NCBI GenBank assembly: GCA_022818135.1
Contig: JAFMSR010000015.1
Coordinates: forward strand, 36,611,917 to 36,675,916
DNA: 64,000 nucleotides
Reading direction: 5' to 3'
Source: Saxidomus purpurata
Lineage: Eukaryota > Mollusca > Bivalvia > Venerida > Veneridae
Under the pieces are notes generated by a model. The model was not told where the DNA came from, did no database searches, and saw nothing but the letters and a program-made list of their open reading frames with translations. Below are positions 22,326 to 34,600 of this stretch, in pieces. Positions within the stretch are counted from its first letter, which is position 1; each line of letters starts with the position of its first letter. The translations under genes were made by a program, and so were the position numbers.

Positions 22326-24475
22326 TTCCAATTTACATACAGTTCTGCAAAATTCATACATGTTTGCTTACCAATTCCATTCAAGTAAACATAGTTTACT
22401 CTTTAATCCATAACAGGAAATCAGGTCCGAGAATGATTTGCTTTCAAAATATAATTTTCTACATAAAAGACGTTTCATGTTCAAATGTTAATGTGAGTCT
22501 ATACATTATGCATACACAGTAGGATCTTTGAGACGTTCACAAACGTACCATTAGCCAATAGGTATCAAGACGTACCTTTTGCATATGTTCGATATCACCT
22601 CTTGGATGTTTCTGTCGTAAAAAAAGTATTGTTGTTTTGTCTTTCAATCAAAGAACAGTGCAGTATTTATCAATAGTAGAATCATATGAGAACAGTATCC
22701 CCTTCGTAAGAAGGTTTACCGTTCTTCATTAATAAAAAAACAACAAAGGCTTAACCAAACAAGTGCTTTTATCTGTTATAATCAAATAGACGCTTTAACA
22801 AAAATAAGAACATGCTTATAATATAATAAAACAAATGAAAACACCGAACGATCACGTTGTTCTTCAAGCAAAATATCTTAATGCATACCTGAAGTGCGAA
22901 ATTAAAATGAAAAAAGAAAAGAAATTCCTTTTATGTATATACTTACATATATTTCACAAACTCCAAACTTTTCAAACAGAGAAAAACTTATCTAACACAA
23001 AATACTGTTTCTTGGATATCAAAATGATCAATCAGTGCTTTTTCCTAATCAGTAGACGCTTATTTAAGTATCTAGGATACTGTCCTTTGTGCTGAGATTT
23101 AATATGATTTAAACTTTTATGCTAATAGATTTGATTTGCTGTTAAACATCTGAATTACCTACTTTGGATTCCTTAACTGCCACGTTAAGAGATTGCTCAA
23201 TCCTGTTTTACTCTTAGTTCAAAACTGTAGATCAGCGTTTGCTCTTAAGCATCGCAAAAGTGTCTTGCTGTATTGTGTTAGGGCATCAGTATAATTCAAA
23301 GCTGAACGACAATGAATAACCTCTTATTCATTACTTTTTCTGTCATCGTATGTATGAACATAAAGAGAGTCCTTTCTGATTCATAATCTACAGAAAATGA
23401 CAATTACATTGACGGAATAACCAAACATTGTCATTTAATAGAACAAAAGAAATAATGATTATCTTGAAAGTTGTCAGTGATAGTGATATACACAATAACC
23501 TTACCATACAATCTATTTTGAGAAAGTAACTATATTAATGTGTGCTGTGTATTTCAATCGATAAAAAATCTAAAAGCATTTTGATTTTGTTTTATAAATT
23601 TACCGTGACGAAACTAGATCAGATGCTCTAATGTACAGCATGTGTGTGATAATATTAGAACTATACTATCGTGAAATGATGTTGAACTTTTCATTCTATT
23701 CGTCAAAGCAACAGTACATAACATTATCATGTATACTAATAGTTTGAATCAAAAGTATGATTAAAGTGATCTGTATTTTATTTTACTTTGTAAGTATATA
23801 TTGTTTTGCTCAACTTTCACTTACATATGTACATAATTTTAAAAACCTGTATAAAATGTTCATTACATCGAGACAAAGTGCATAATCTTTGTCCCAACCA
23901 ATGCGTGTTAAAACAGAACTTAGTCTCAATATATGCATTGTAATGATTGTTTTTTATTAATCAAAACGGATGCCAGAAAAAAGATTTAAACCTATTACAA
24001 TATTCTTTTTAAACTTCCCCTCTTAAGAAGGTTCACCGTACTTTAATAAGGAAACACTATAAAGGCTTTAACCAAACAAGTTGCTTATATCTGTTATAAT
24101 CAAATAGACGCTTTAACAAAAAGAACTTACATACAGTATCAGAAAACAAATGAAAACATCGTAATATCACGTTGTTCTAAATAAAAATATCTTAATGCAT
24201 ACCTTAAGTGCTAAATTCAAATGAAAAAAAAAGAAATTCCTTTGAAGTATATACATACATATATTTCACAAACTGCAGACTTTGAACAAAAAATCGAATC
24301 TAACACAAAATACTTCTCCGTGAATATCAAAATGAATAATCAATGCTTTTTTTCCAACCAGTAGAAGCTTATTTAATCATTTGTTTGCAACTAAGCATGT
24401 AAATCAGGTCAATGCCTTTTTTGTTAGTTATGAAGCTTTGGTGTATGACTGTTCCTGGTTATTCGTGACTGTTCA
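22326..24475. other. Upstream region of gene B (left), with ~1.3-kb direct duplication
   Basis: No exon recognised. About 22690-23600 and 24010-24900 are diverged direct copies (for example AAGAAGGTTTACCGT at 22707 and AAGAAGGTTCACCGT at 24025; CATAGTGATATA-type blocks near 23475 and 24770). The right arm shares the first copy and only the edge of the second, which marks where inverted homology ends. Confidence 0.6.
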
Positions 24476-24479
24476 TTTT

Positions 24480-24755
24480 ACAACAATAATGTATGATGAT
24501 TGAATTCTTGTATGCTCCGGACAAGGAAAAGTAACAAGGGCAATAACTCTGTAATTAGTCAAGATGGAGTTATAGTTCTTGTGCACTGCACTTCCTCTCA
24601 ATGTGCTTGACCATTGTATGCAGTTGTATTGAATTCCAACTAGTAGTTTTCAAGTTATGCTCCGAACAAGGAAAATGCAACAGACCGCCCGACCGACCAA
24701 CCACCGGGTGACTCCTATATACCCCCTAAACTTCGTTTCGGGGGTATAATAATGA
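24480..24755 (-). mobile_element. Short copy of a TIR element with a ~147-bp core unit
   Basis: Carries about one core unit (TAACTCTGTAATTAGTCAAG, GTATTGAATTCCAACTAGTA) and a terminal hairpin (TATACCCCCTAAACTTCG then CGGGGGTATAA). The same element at 30246-31297 has about six units. This copy has no partner at the equivalent place in the other arm. Confidence 0.65.
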
Positions 24756-25499
24756 ATTTTTTGAAAGTTGTTAGTCATAGTGATATAAACAATAACCTTA
24801 ACTAACAATCTCTTTTGTGAGAGTCATCACGTTAATGTGTGCAGTTTATTTCATTCGATAAGAAATTTAAAAGCATTTTGACTTTTTTTTATAAATTTAC
24901 CGTGACTATTTCCTACACTTTCTCTTATGCTTTGCATAATGTATGTTGGTTGCTATTTTAATGAACTGAAAGTAATTACTTCTCCATGGAAAGTGATCTG
25001 AATTGTTTATTTATTTCTATCTAACAGTGACAACTCATATGTTTTACTATTTCCAAACATACTTTGGGACTTAATTTTTCTCCATTTATTTCTATTTCGT
25101 TTTGTTTTTCTTAGAAATATGTATTTCCTCATCGACATCTGTTTTGATCATCTTTAGTTCTCGTGTTCTCGTCTGAATTTCCAAGAACACAAAATTGTTT
25201 ACAAGACTGTTTGATTAAAAATGAGTAGTTCTCATCCTTTTTGTAACGTATTCAGTTGTTACTCGTTAAGCTGTCCAACTAATTTTGACTTGCAATGAAG
25301 TATTTTTGTTCGTTCATAAGTGCCGACCGACCCTGAGACTTCTTTCTGAGTGAACTTGCCAAGACTCCTGACATGCGCAGGTTGAAGACAGATGCAGATA
25401 CAAGGGAATCCTGATACCAGATCCTAGCTCTTTTTACGAATATACTTTGTTTATACAGCTTTCGCTTATGCACTTTTTTAAATTTCTAGCTCATGTACA

Positions 25500-26030
25500 T
25501 TTAAGTGCTCATGTGAGCTTTTAGGATCGTTGGATGTCCATCGTCCGTCCGTCCACATATGCTTTACACAACATCTCTTCTGAAACCGCTTTGCCAAAGG
25601 TGATTCAACTTAGCAGAGATGTTACCAGTATTTAGCTGTGTTCAACATTCAATTCTGTGGCAACTTTTAACCTTCGACTAGAAAACCACACTGCATATAG
25701 CCTAGATAGTTGGAATGTAGCATTATCTAGTGATCATCTATCAATTTTCTTCAAATCATAACACTGGGGTTTAACTGATGTATATTTGTATATGGAAAAA
25801 AACTTAGAAATCTTCTTTTCAGAACCACAATGCTTACTTAGAGCAGAGATTCATAGTATGTAGCATTGTCTAGTAGACCTCTATCAGAGTTTGTTCAATT
25901 CATATTTGACCAAGCTCGGGCGTACTTGGTTTACATAGAAATGTGTAGGTAAAACCTTTAAAGTCTTCTACAAAACCACAATATCTAGGTCAGAGACTTT
26001 TAAGATCTATATAGGGAAAATTGAAATAAA
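25500..26030 (+). repeat. Diverged copy of the bivalve-type repeat seen at 29173-30093
   Basis: Shares CGTCCGTCCGTCCAC, the TCTTCTGAAACC block and repeated 'GTCTAG..GACCTCTA..AG.TTGTTCAA' sub-blocks with 29173-30093, at lower similarity. No ORF. Confidence 0.6.
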
Positions 26031-26064
26031 ATTCACAAAAACCGAAAGTCTTAAAAGTTTCGAT

Positions 26065-26345
26065 ATGTTAGTTTATACGAATTTATTTGTGTTCAATTAC
26101 GAAAAAGGCTCCGTAGCTTATAGAAGAATCGCTCCTAAACACTCATTGCAGATGTCATCACGAACGCAAGAGACAGCGAATTTTTCATAACTGCTACCCA
26201 TTTACAGCTGGTTGGATGGAGGCACGTTTGGCATCAGTAAATTTTGCCAAAGAACACATCTCGTGATCGGGCTAGGATTCGAACCCGGAAATCCCGTTCT
26301 GGAGGCGAACGCCCTGACTACGGAGATATCGAGGCCCTCACGTAG
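26065..26345 (-). mobile_element. tRNA-derived SINE next to the assembly gap
   Basis: Minus strand: a pol III type head with an A-box-like TAGTCAGGGCGTTCGCC (26302-26320 region) and a B box GGTTCGAATCC (complement of 26275-26285), followed by a non-tRNA body and an A-rich end near 26080. Box spacing suits a tRNA-like promoter, but the acceptor stem does not fold as a tRNA gene, so a SINE is preferred. Confidence 0.7.
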
Positions 26346-26358
26346 ATAGTTTGCATAT

Positions 26359-26858
26359 NNNNNNNNNNNNNNNNNNNNNNNNNNNNNNNNNNNNNNNNNN
26401 NNNNNNNNNNNNNNNNNNNNNNNNNNNNNNNNNNNNNNNNNNNNNNNNNNNNNNNNNNNNNNNNNNNNNNNNNNNNNNNNNNNNNNNNNNNNNNNNNNNN
26501 NNNNNNNNNNNNNNNNNNNNNNNNNNNNNNNNNNNNNNNNNNNNNNNNNNNNNNNNNNNNNNNNNNNNNNNNNNNNNNNNNNNNNNNNNNNNNNNNNNNN
26601 NNNNNNNNNNNNNNNNNNNNNNNNNNNNNNNNNNNNNNNNNNNNNNNNNNNNNNNNNNNNNNNNNNNNNNNNNNNNNNNNNNNNNNNNNNNNNNNNNNNN
26701 NNNNNNNNNNNNNNNNNNNNNNNNNNNNNNNNNNNNNNNNNNNNNNNNNNNNNNNNNNNNNNNNNNNNNNNNNNNNNNNNNNNNNNNNNNNNNNNNNNNN
26801 NNNNNNNNNNNNNNNNNNNNNNNNNNNNNNNNNNNNNNNNNNNNNNNNNNNNNNNNNN
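26359..26858. other. Assembly gap, 500 N
   Basis: Exactly 500 N, a fixed scaffolding value. It lies close to the symmetry axis of the inverted duplication (about 25.9-27 kb). Any frame called across it is meaningless. Confidence 0.99.
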
Positions 26859-29172
26859 TAAACCTAATTGAAATGTATTTTTTGAAATTTTTATCTAATG
26901 TTTACTGGCAGATTTACTTACTGATTTCCTACAGATTACACCAGCAGAAATTGATATTGAAAACCTAGAGCAGCCACTACAAACGGTGGGAGGTAATCAT
27001 ATGTTTTAGGCAATAAAGGACATACTTAAAGAAGAACGTTTAAATCCACATTATAACTGTTTGAGGTAATTGGTTTCATTATGCAACCAAAAAAAGGATT
27101 AACTGGAGCCTTGTCCAACCTTATATAGAAAAAATATGCTAGACCTAGTCAATTTTTAATTTATTTTTAATGATTCTTTTAAATAAGTTATGATGTATTT
27201 TCATTCTCGGAGAATTAAAATCAAGATTTTTAAACTATTTCTCAGGTCAAAAACTGGTTTGTGGATATACAAAAACAAAAATTTGCTGTTTTAGCAAACC
27301 TGATAAAAAGTGCAAGAGGAACTCTCACAGTCTGTTACATGCTTTAAAGCTGCTCGCTTTCAGATTTTGGTGAAAATAATAAGTTCTTCAAACTGTATGT
27401 AAATAACGTATTTTAGAACATATAGCCATATATGAGGCTCCAGTATACATTCCTGTCACGCTCATCTCTAAATATACAAAAGTACGCTGCCAAATTCAAA
27501 AGCGTTGCAAACGCTACGCTTTTGAAATTTCTATATAAACATAGTGTAGCGGTGCTGTGTAACCGACATATTCAATCGATTTGTGCAAATTCATACCTAG
27601 ATTTTTCGACGTAGTCGTATACTTTTGATTTGAACATTGATTATTGGCTAGCGTTTCGGTACCGGAATAAGCAGTGTACTGCCCGGGAGCCTTCTGAAAC
27701 ACAAAATGTGTTTATTACGTCACCTACGTCAACCATCTTTTTTTTTAAAGATATTACTTGTTGCTTATAATTCGACTGTTTGTTTATAACAGATATAAAC
27801 ACTTGTTTGGTTAAAGCCTTTATAGTGTTTCATTAATAAAGTACGGTAATTCTTAAGAGGGGTAGACTGTTCACATGTGATTCTACTATAAACAAATACT
27901 ACACTGTAATTGTAATTTTATTGTTCTTTGATTGAGGGACTTAAAAAAACTGTAAAAGGTTTAAACCTTTGTTTGACATCCGTTTTGATCGATAAAAAAA
28001 AACAATCATAACAATGCATGTACTGAGACTTAGTTCTGCTTTAACAGGCATTGGTTCCAACAAATATAATGCACTTTGTCTCGATATAATGAACATTTTA
28101 TACAGGTTTTTAAAATTTTGTACATATGTAAGTGTAGGTTGAGCAAAACAATATATACTTACACATGTACAAAGTTAAATAAAACACAGATCACATTAAT
28201 CATACTTTTATTTAAAATAATAGTTCAAATGATAATGTTATGTATTGTTGTTTTGACAAATAGAATGAAATGTTCAATATGATTTCACGACAGTGCCATT
28301 TTAATATTGTCACACATTAGCTTAATTGCATATGTTGTACATAAGAGCACCTGTTCTAGTTTCGTCACGGTAATTTTAAAAAAACAAAATCAAAATGCTT
28401 TTAGATTTTTTATCGATTGAAATGCACAGCACACATTAACGTGGTTACTCTTTCAAAAAAGATTGTATGGTAAGGTTATTGTTTATATCACTGTCACTGA
28501 CAACATTCAAATTAATCATTATTTCTTTTATTCTATTAAATGACAATGTTTGGTTAGTCCGTCAATTTAATAATCACTTATCGGCTACGGTTTTTTGCAT
28601 GAGAAAGGATTCCTTTATGTTCATATATACGATGACAGAAAAGGAAATTAATGCGAGGATATTTATTGTCATTCAGCTTTGAATTATCCTGATGCCCTCA
28701 CTTCATACAACAAGACTCTTTTGTGATACTTAAGGGCAAATGCTGACTTGCAGTTTGAACTAGGAGTAAAACGGACAGGAATGAGAAATCTCTTAACAGT
28801 TAAGGAATCCAAAGTAGGTAATTCAGATGTTTGACAGCAAATCAAATATATTAGCATAAAAGTTTAAATCATATTAAACCTCAGAACAAAGGACAATATC
28901 CTAGAAACTTAAATAAGCGTCTACTGATTAGGAAAAAACATTAATTGATCATTTTGATATCCAAGAAGCATTATTTGTATTAGATTCGTTTTTCTCTGTT
29001 TGAAAAGTTTGGAGTTTGTGAAATACATGTAAGTATATACTTAAAAGGAATTTCTTTTCTTTTTTCATTTTAATTTCGCACTTCAGGTATGCATTAAGAT
29101 ATTTTGCTTGAAGAACAACATGATCGTACGGTGTTTTCATTTGTTTTATTATACTATAAGCATGTTCTTATT
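26859..29172. other. Start of the 27-kb middle piece, no gene recognised
   Basis: 26859-27775 has no counterpart in the left arm and holds one MITE. From about 27775 the sequence mirrors 22500-24105. Short ORFs are not conserved between arms. Confidence 0.5.
27344..27640 (+). mobile_element. MITE family 1 copy, right end degraded
   Basis: Starts TTAA then AGCTGCTCGCTTTCAG. Has the family's internal blocks (CAAAAGCGTTGCAAACGC, TAGTGTAGCGGTGCTGTG). The right terminal inverted repeat is not recognisable. Confidence 0.65.
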
Positions 29173-30093
29173 AGCTAACCTGGCACAAAGTGCCAAAGTG
29201 AGCAATAATGATCGCTTTCCGTCCGGGGTCCGTCGTACGTCTGTCCGTCCGTCCGTCCGTCCACCATTTCCTTCAAACGACATATCTTCTGAAACCACTG
29301 GGCCAATGTTGATGAAACTTTGAAGGGATGTTCCTTGCATGAAGCTCTATCAAAGTTGTTCAAAGAATTCCATTCCATGCAGAACTCTGGTTGCTATGGC
29401 AACAAATAGGAAAAACTGTAAAAATCTTTTCCTCTGAAACCACAAGGCCCAAAGCTTAGATACATGTATTTAGCATGTGGCATTGTCGCGTGGACCTCTA
29501 CCAAGATTGTTCAAATTATGACACCCGGGTCAAAATTGATCCCGCGCGGGGGTCACATAGTTTTGCATAGGCTTATATAGGAAAAACTTTAAAAATCTTC
29601 TTCTCTGAAACAACAAGGCCTAGAGCTAAGATATTTAACATGTTGCCTTGTCTAGTGGACCTCTGCCAAGATTGTTCAAATTATGAGCCCTGGGTCAAAA
29701 TTGACTGCCCGGGAGTCGCTTAGTTTTACATATGCTCATATAGGATTTTGTTTTAATCTTCTCTGAAACCACAAGGCCTAGAGCTGAGATATTTAGCATA
29801 TAGCATTGTCTAGTGGACCTTTACCAAGATTGTTCAAATCATAACTCCTGGTCAAAATTAACCCTTCCCAGGAGGGAGAGGGGGAAGGGGGGAATCACTT
29901 GATTTCACATAGGCTTATAAAGCGAAAACTTTAAAAAAAAAAAAAAAAAAAAGGCCGACAGGCAGATAATAGATATTTGAAATGTTACTTAGCACTATGT
30001 TGTGGACCTCTAAAAATTATGTTAGAATCATGACCCCTTTTATTATAGCAAATTGTAGTCAGGTGAGCGATATAGGGCCATCATGGCCCTCTT
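29173..30093 (+). mobile_element. Right-arm-only ~920-bp dispersed repeat
   Basis: Absent from the left arm, which joins GTTCTTATT directly to TTTGTTAAAG. Begins AGCTAACCTGGCAC, has (CGTC)n near 29240, then about four ~155-bp degenerate sub-repeats built on CTGAAACCACAAGGCC, GACCTCTACCAAGATTGTTC and GGGTCAAAATTGA, and ends in the short palindrome GGGCCATCATGGCCC. The motif set is common in bivalve genomes as I know them; the class is not established. No ORF. Confidence 0.7.
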
Positions 30094-30245
30094 GTTTTTG
30101 TTAAAGTGTCTAATTTGATTATAACAGATAAAAGCACTTGTTTGGTAAAAGCCTTTATAGCTTTTTTTATTAAAGAAGGACGGTAAACCTCCTTACGAAG
30201 GGGATAATGTTCTCATGTGATTCTACTATTGATAAATACTGCACT

Positions 30246-31297
30246 GTAATTGTTTCATTATACCCCCAAAACGAAGTTTAGGGGGTATATAGGAGTCACC
30301 CGGTGGTTGGTCGGTCGGGCGGTCTGTTGCATTTTACTTGTCCGGAGCATAACTTGAAAACTACTGGTTGGAATTCAATACAACTTCATACAATGGTCAA
30401 GCACATTGAGAGGAAGTGCAGTGCACAAGAACTATAACTCCATCTTGACTAATTACAGAGTTATTGCCCTTTGTTACTTTTCCTTGTCCAGAGCATAACT
30501 TAAAAAATACTATTTGGAATTCAATACAACCTCATACAATGGTCAAGCACATTGAGATGAATTGCAGTGTACAAGAACCATAACTCCATCTTGACTTATT
30601 ACAGAGTTATTGCCCTTTTTACTTTTCCTTTTCCGGAGCATAACTTGAAAACTACCATTTGGAATTCAATACAATTTTATACAATGATCAAGCAGAATCA
30701 GGGGAAGTGCAGTGTACAAGAACCATAACTCTATCTTGAGTATTTACTGAGTTATTGCCCTTTGTTACTTTTCCTTGTCCGGAGCATAACTTGAAAACTA
30801 CTGGTTGGAATTCAATACAACATCATACAACGGTCAAGTACATCGAGAGGAAGTGCAGTGCACAGAAACCATAACTCTATCTTGACTAATAACAGAGTTA
30901 TTGCCCTTTGTTACTTTTCCTTGTCCAGAGCATAATTCGAAAACTACTAGTTGGAATTCAATACATCTTCATACAATGGTCAAGCACAATGAGAGGAAGT
31001 GCAGTGCACAAGAACAATAACTATATCTTGACTCGTTTCAGAGTTATTGCCCTTTGTTACTTTTACTTGTCCGGAGCATAATTCGAAAACTATTGGTTGG
31101 AATTCAATACGACTTCATACAATGATCAAGTACATTGAGAGAAAGTGCAGTGAACTCTATCTTTACAAATTACAGAGTTATTGCTAAGAACAATATCTCT
31201 TTTTAGTTTGTTTGCAAGGTATTATTTTACTACGAACTTCCTCAGTTTATAAAGCAGTATTTTGGGGGTATTAATCACATTTACTGATAGCTCTAGT
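30246..31297 (+). mobile_element. Right-arm-only TIR element with six ~147-bp tandem core units
   Basis: Absent from the left arm. The ends carry ATACCCCCAAAA in inverted orientation (about 30260 and 31260), and the 5' end folds back on itself (ACCCCCAAAACG / TTTAGGGGGTAT). Between them are six units starting near 30370, 30518, 30660, 30808, 30955 and 31098 (GGAATTCAATACAAC, GTGCAGTGCACAAGAAC, AGAGTTATTGCCCTTTG). Non-autonomous TIR elements with an internal satellite core are known in bivalves; assignment to a named family is not attempted. Confidence 0.75.
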
Positions 31298-31640
31298 TGT
31301 TCTTTGATTGAAGGACAAAACAACAATACTTTTTTTACGACAGAAACATCCAAGAGGTGATATCGAACATACGCAAAAGGTACGTCTTGATACCTATTGG
31401 CTAATGGTACGCCTGTGAACGTCTCAAAGATCGTACTATGTATGCATAATGTATAGAATCGATGCACACAGCATTGACATTTGAGCATGAAACGTCTTTT
31501 ATGTAGAAAATTATATTTTGAAAACAAAATAATTCAGGGACCTGATTTCCTGTTATGGATTAAAGAGTAAACTATGATTAATTGAATGGAATTGGTAAGC
31601 AAACATGTATGAATTGTGCAGAACTGTATGTAAATTGAAA

Positions 31641-34600
31641 ATGTTGTTTTTTGTGATCGTAGCCGTTGCTGTTTTCGGAAAAGTGTGTTGCGTACAATTT
31701 GAAATTAACGGTGTAAAAATTAGATATAAGGTGACTAAATACGACACTTGTACCATGTCACCTGTTAACAGAAGGCTCGTATCGCTACCAAGTGTATCAG
31801 TAAGTGAGTGCGTCTATCAGTGTGCAATAAATCCAAAATGTGTAGGTCTTAACTACAGAAGAAAATTCAGACTTTGCGACTTGGTATCTGAAAATGTTGA
31901 TCTGGAAACGATCCCTCATAGCTGGTTTATCAAGCGCAGTGATATTGTTGTTGGAAATGTAAGTAAAAATCGTCTGGTCAAATGCAAACTTTATATACGA
32001 TATCAAAAAGGTACATATTTTCGTTTTATTAGTCTTACATTTTGAACAAAGATACAGCTGATTTTGTTTCAAATTGTAACATCTTGTTTTGCTGGTTTTC
32101 TTATTCATAATCGTTTTCTATCAACACATCTGCTGTTATAAAAGAATGTACTTATATCAAACTCGTTGTTGTACAATGTTAATTCATTGTTCAAATTACC
32201 TTCAAATACATAAAAATATAACATATGAATTATGGAATAGCATTGTTTATTCTCGTTCGATTTAAATGTACTGACTGCCAGATGACATCCAGTATTGACA
32301 ACTATTAGATTGAGACATGGAGAGCGACCGACCATATGAAACGTACTTTTGTTCTGAAAAACTGTGTCTCGGATACCCTAAATGTACATTGAGAATGTAA
32401 ATTATAATGAAAATTTGTATTGCCATTTAAAATGGCTTAGCTTAAAACTTAACAAAATGCTACTAAAACATGTGAGAAATAATGTTCACCGGCGTAATGA
32501 AAATTCACGTAACAATATGAATAGAACACTAACAACTGTCTAGGATAGTCAAACAACATAGTTTTAGATGTTCACGTTTTTCGGTAAGAATGAAAATGAT
32601 ATAGGTAGTTAACGATTAAACAAACATGTTAAATCTAAAACATCTAACAAACAAAATGGTGTTTTTTTCTGATATTCGACACATTTTCATAAAAAGCCTA
32701 TACCAATTTAGGTTTTTCTTCTATTAAATAATATTAAAGGTAGATTTCGTCTGTGTTCTATACAGATTTTAACCAATATTTATTGAGTAAAAACGGTGGA
32801 GTAAAATCAAGCATTCCATTCATCATTTACTGTTATATAGGGAATACCTACATGTAATGCACGAGAAGTGCAAGTATTAAACAGTTATTATTGAAGATCA
32901 AGCCAGTAATGGTGACAAATCAAAACGTAAAAAAACATAAGAGGCCTATCTTTATTATACAAGAGGCTGTTTTTGTTATATATAAAGTATTCTTCCTTTA
33001 TAAAAATGATGGCAACTATGACCATCTAGCAATGGCCTCTAAACTGTATGATATTATAAATTGCAATATGAAACACATTTGCAATAAAACGTCATGCGCT
33101 ATTTACTAGCTGTTCTATTTACTGGATGAAACCTACCTAAATCTTTTTGCTTAGAATGTCAATATTTTCAGCAGAAATGATTTATTCTTTTCTATTATTT
33201 TTTCTTTCGGTGATGTTAGTTTTTGTATAGTTGGTAAGAAATATATACATTTTACTAAGTCATGCCAAATATTAAACTATCTTATGCAATATGTTAAATA
33301 TAAAAGGTAGGTATAGTGGAACGAACGACAAACAAAGGATTGTGTTAAAGTTTTACAGTGCACATCCGTTGTCTCGACTTCGGTTATCTCGATTTTTCGA
33401 TATCTCGACTGGATTTTCTCGGTCCCGATTTTTTCCCTTCTTATTCTATATAAATCAACTACGGATATCTCGATTTGTTTATCTCGATTTTTTCGTTATC
33501 TCGACTAAATTTTTGATCCCCAACTATGAAATTTTCTCTATTTTGACTTCCGATATCTCGGTTTGACATTTATCACCTGCCAAACGAGGTGCGACAAGCT
33601 GCATAGGATTGTATTTGCTCAATTGTCGTCTGCTGTCAGATGTGCGAAAAACACCACGCGCGGCTATTCACTCAGTGATTCGGTTAACGACCTGAAATTT
33701 ATTAATTATTTGTTTGCGACGTAAGCTGTGTAATACACGGAATGGGTAATTTGCATTGAATTCTGTCAAAATTTATGTGCATTTTTAAACAGCAAGAAAT
33801 GAAGATTCTGTCAATTATAAATCGTGTCATTAATACGTACACATTAGAAAGATAGCATCTCGATAAAAAAAAATCGGAAGAGTCATGTCGGAGGGCGGAA
33901 GTCATGAACTTGTCCGAGCGCCAGTCGAGCAATCCAGAGAAGGGCCCGGTAACCAACACGGGAGGATATCTGGATCGACAAACGCTGAGAGTTTTGGAGA
34001 AGGACCCAGTAACCAATCCGCGGGTATATCCAATCTTTCGGCACCGAGGTACAAGGGCAAGAAGAGAAAGTTACTACCCCCATCGAGCATATTTGATATT
34101 TTATTCAACTTCGGTTATCTCGATTTTTCGTTATCTCGGTTTATTTTCTTTGGTCCCAAAAAAATCGAGATAACGAGAGTCGACTGTATTTTAATTCCTA
34201 CGTTTCGACCAAAACTATGGTCTATATACTATGGGATACAAAATGACAGAAATGTTGTACTGAAGTATAAAACAAAAGGTTTTTTTGGTCACGTGATTAA
34301 AATCTAAAAATAGAACGAAATTAAAAGGAGTAATTTTATATGTCTTATTGATGTGTGTTGTTCATATGATTTAGGTGTTATCAAAGATTCCATAAATGCT
34401 GTAAATGTTAATGTTTAGTTCCTTTTGGTACTCGAATTCATCTTGGATGATGGTGTCCGTACTCGAGACTGCTGATACATTGTGCTGGTCCGGTAAAGTT
34501 GTGTTGTCTATAGGTGAGAGTAAGGGTGTTATGATCATTTTCTTCAGAATTTTGTTTATGTTCAATTTCTTAACTGGTTTCTTTTGGTATGTGGATGATG

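Larger units (their letters stand above)
1..24105. repeat. Left arm of a >24-kb inverted duplication
   Basis: This stretch reappears in reverse complement at about 27775-53858. Paired landmarks have coordinate sums near 54500 at the outer end, 54800 in the middle and 51900-53970 near the centre; each step in the sum is a discrete insertion in one arm. Genes A and B, the zinc-finger ORF, the 21-bp satellite and most introns are shared. Homology is lost at about 24105. The start of the window cuts the arm, so its true outer end is not visible. A haplotig placed head-to-head is the preferred explanation. Confidence 0.9.

Noticed and set aside
26275..26326. tRNA gene on the minus strand
   Set aside because: A and B boxes are present, but the acceptor stem and downstream body do not fit a tRNA; a tRNA-derived SINE explains it better.
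26351..26968. 205-codon frame across the first gap, and similar frames across 53859-54358
   Set aside because: Made almost wholly of N.
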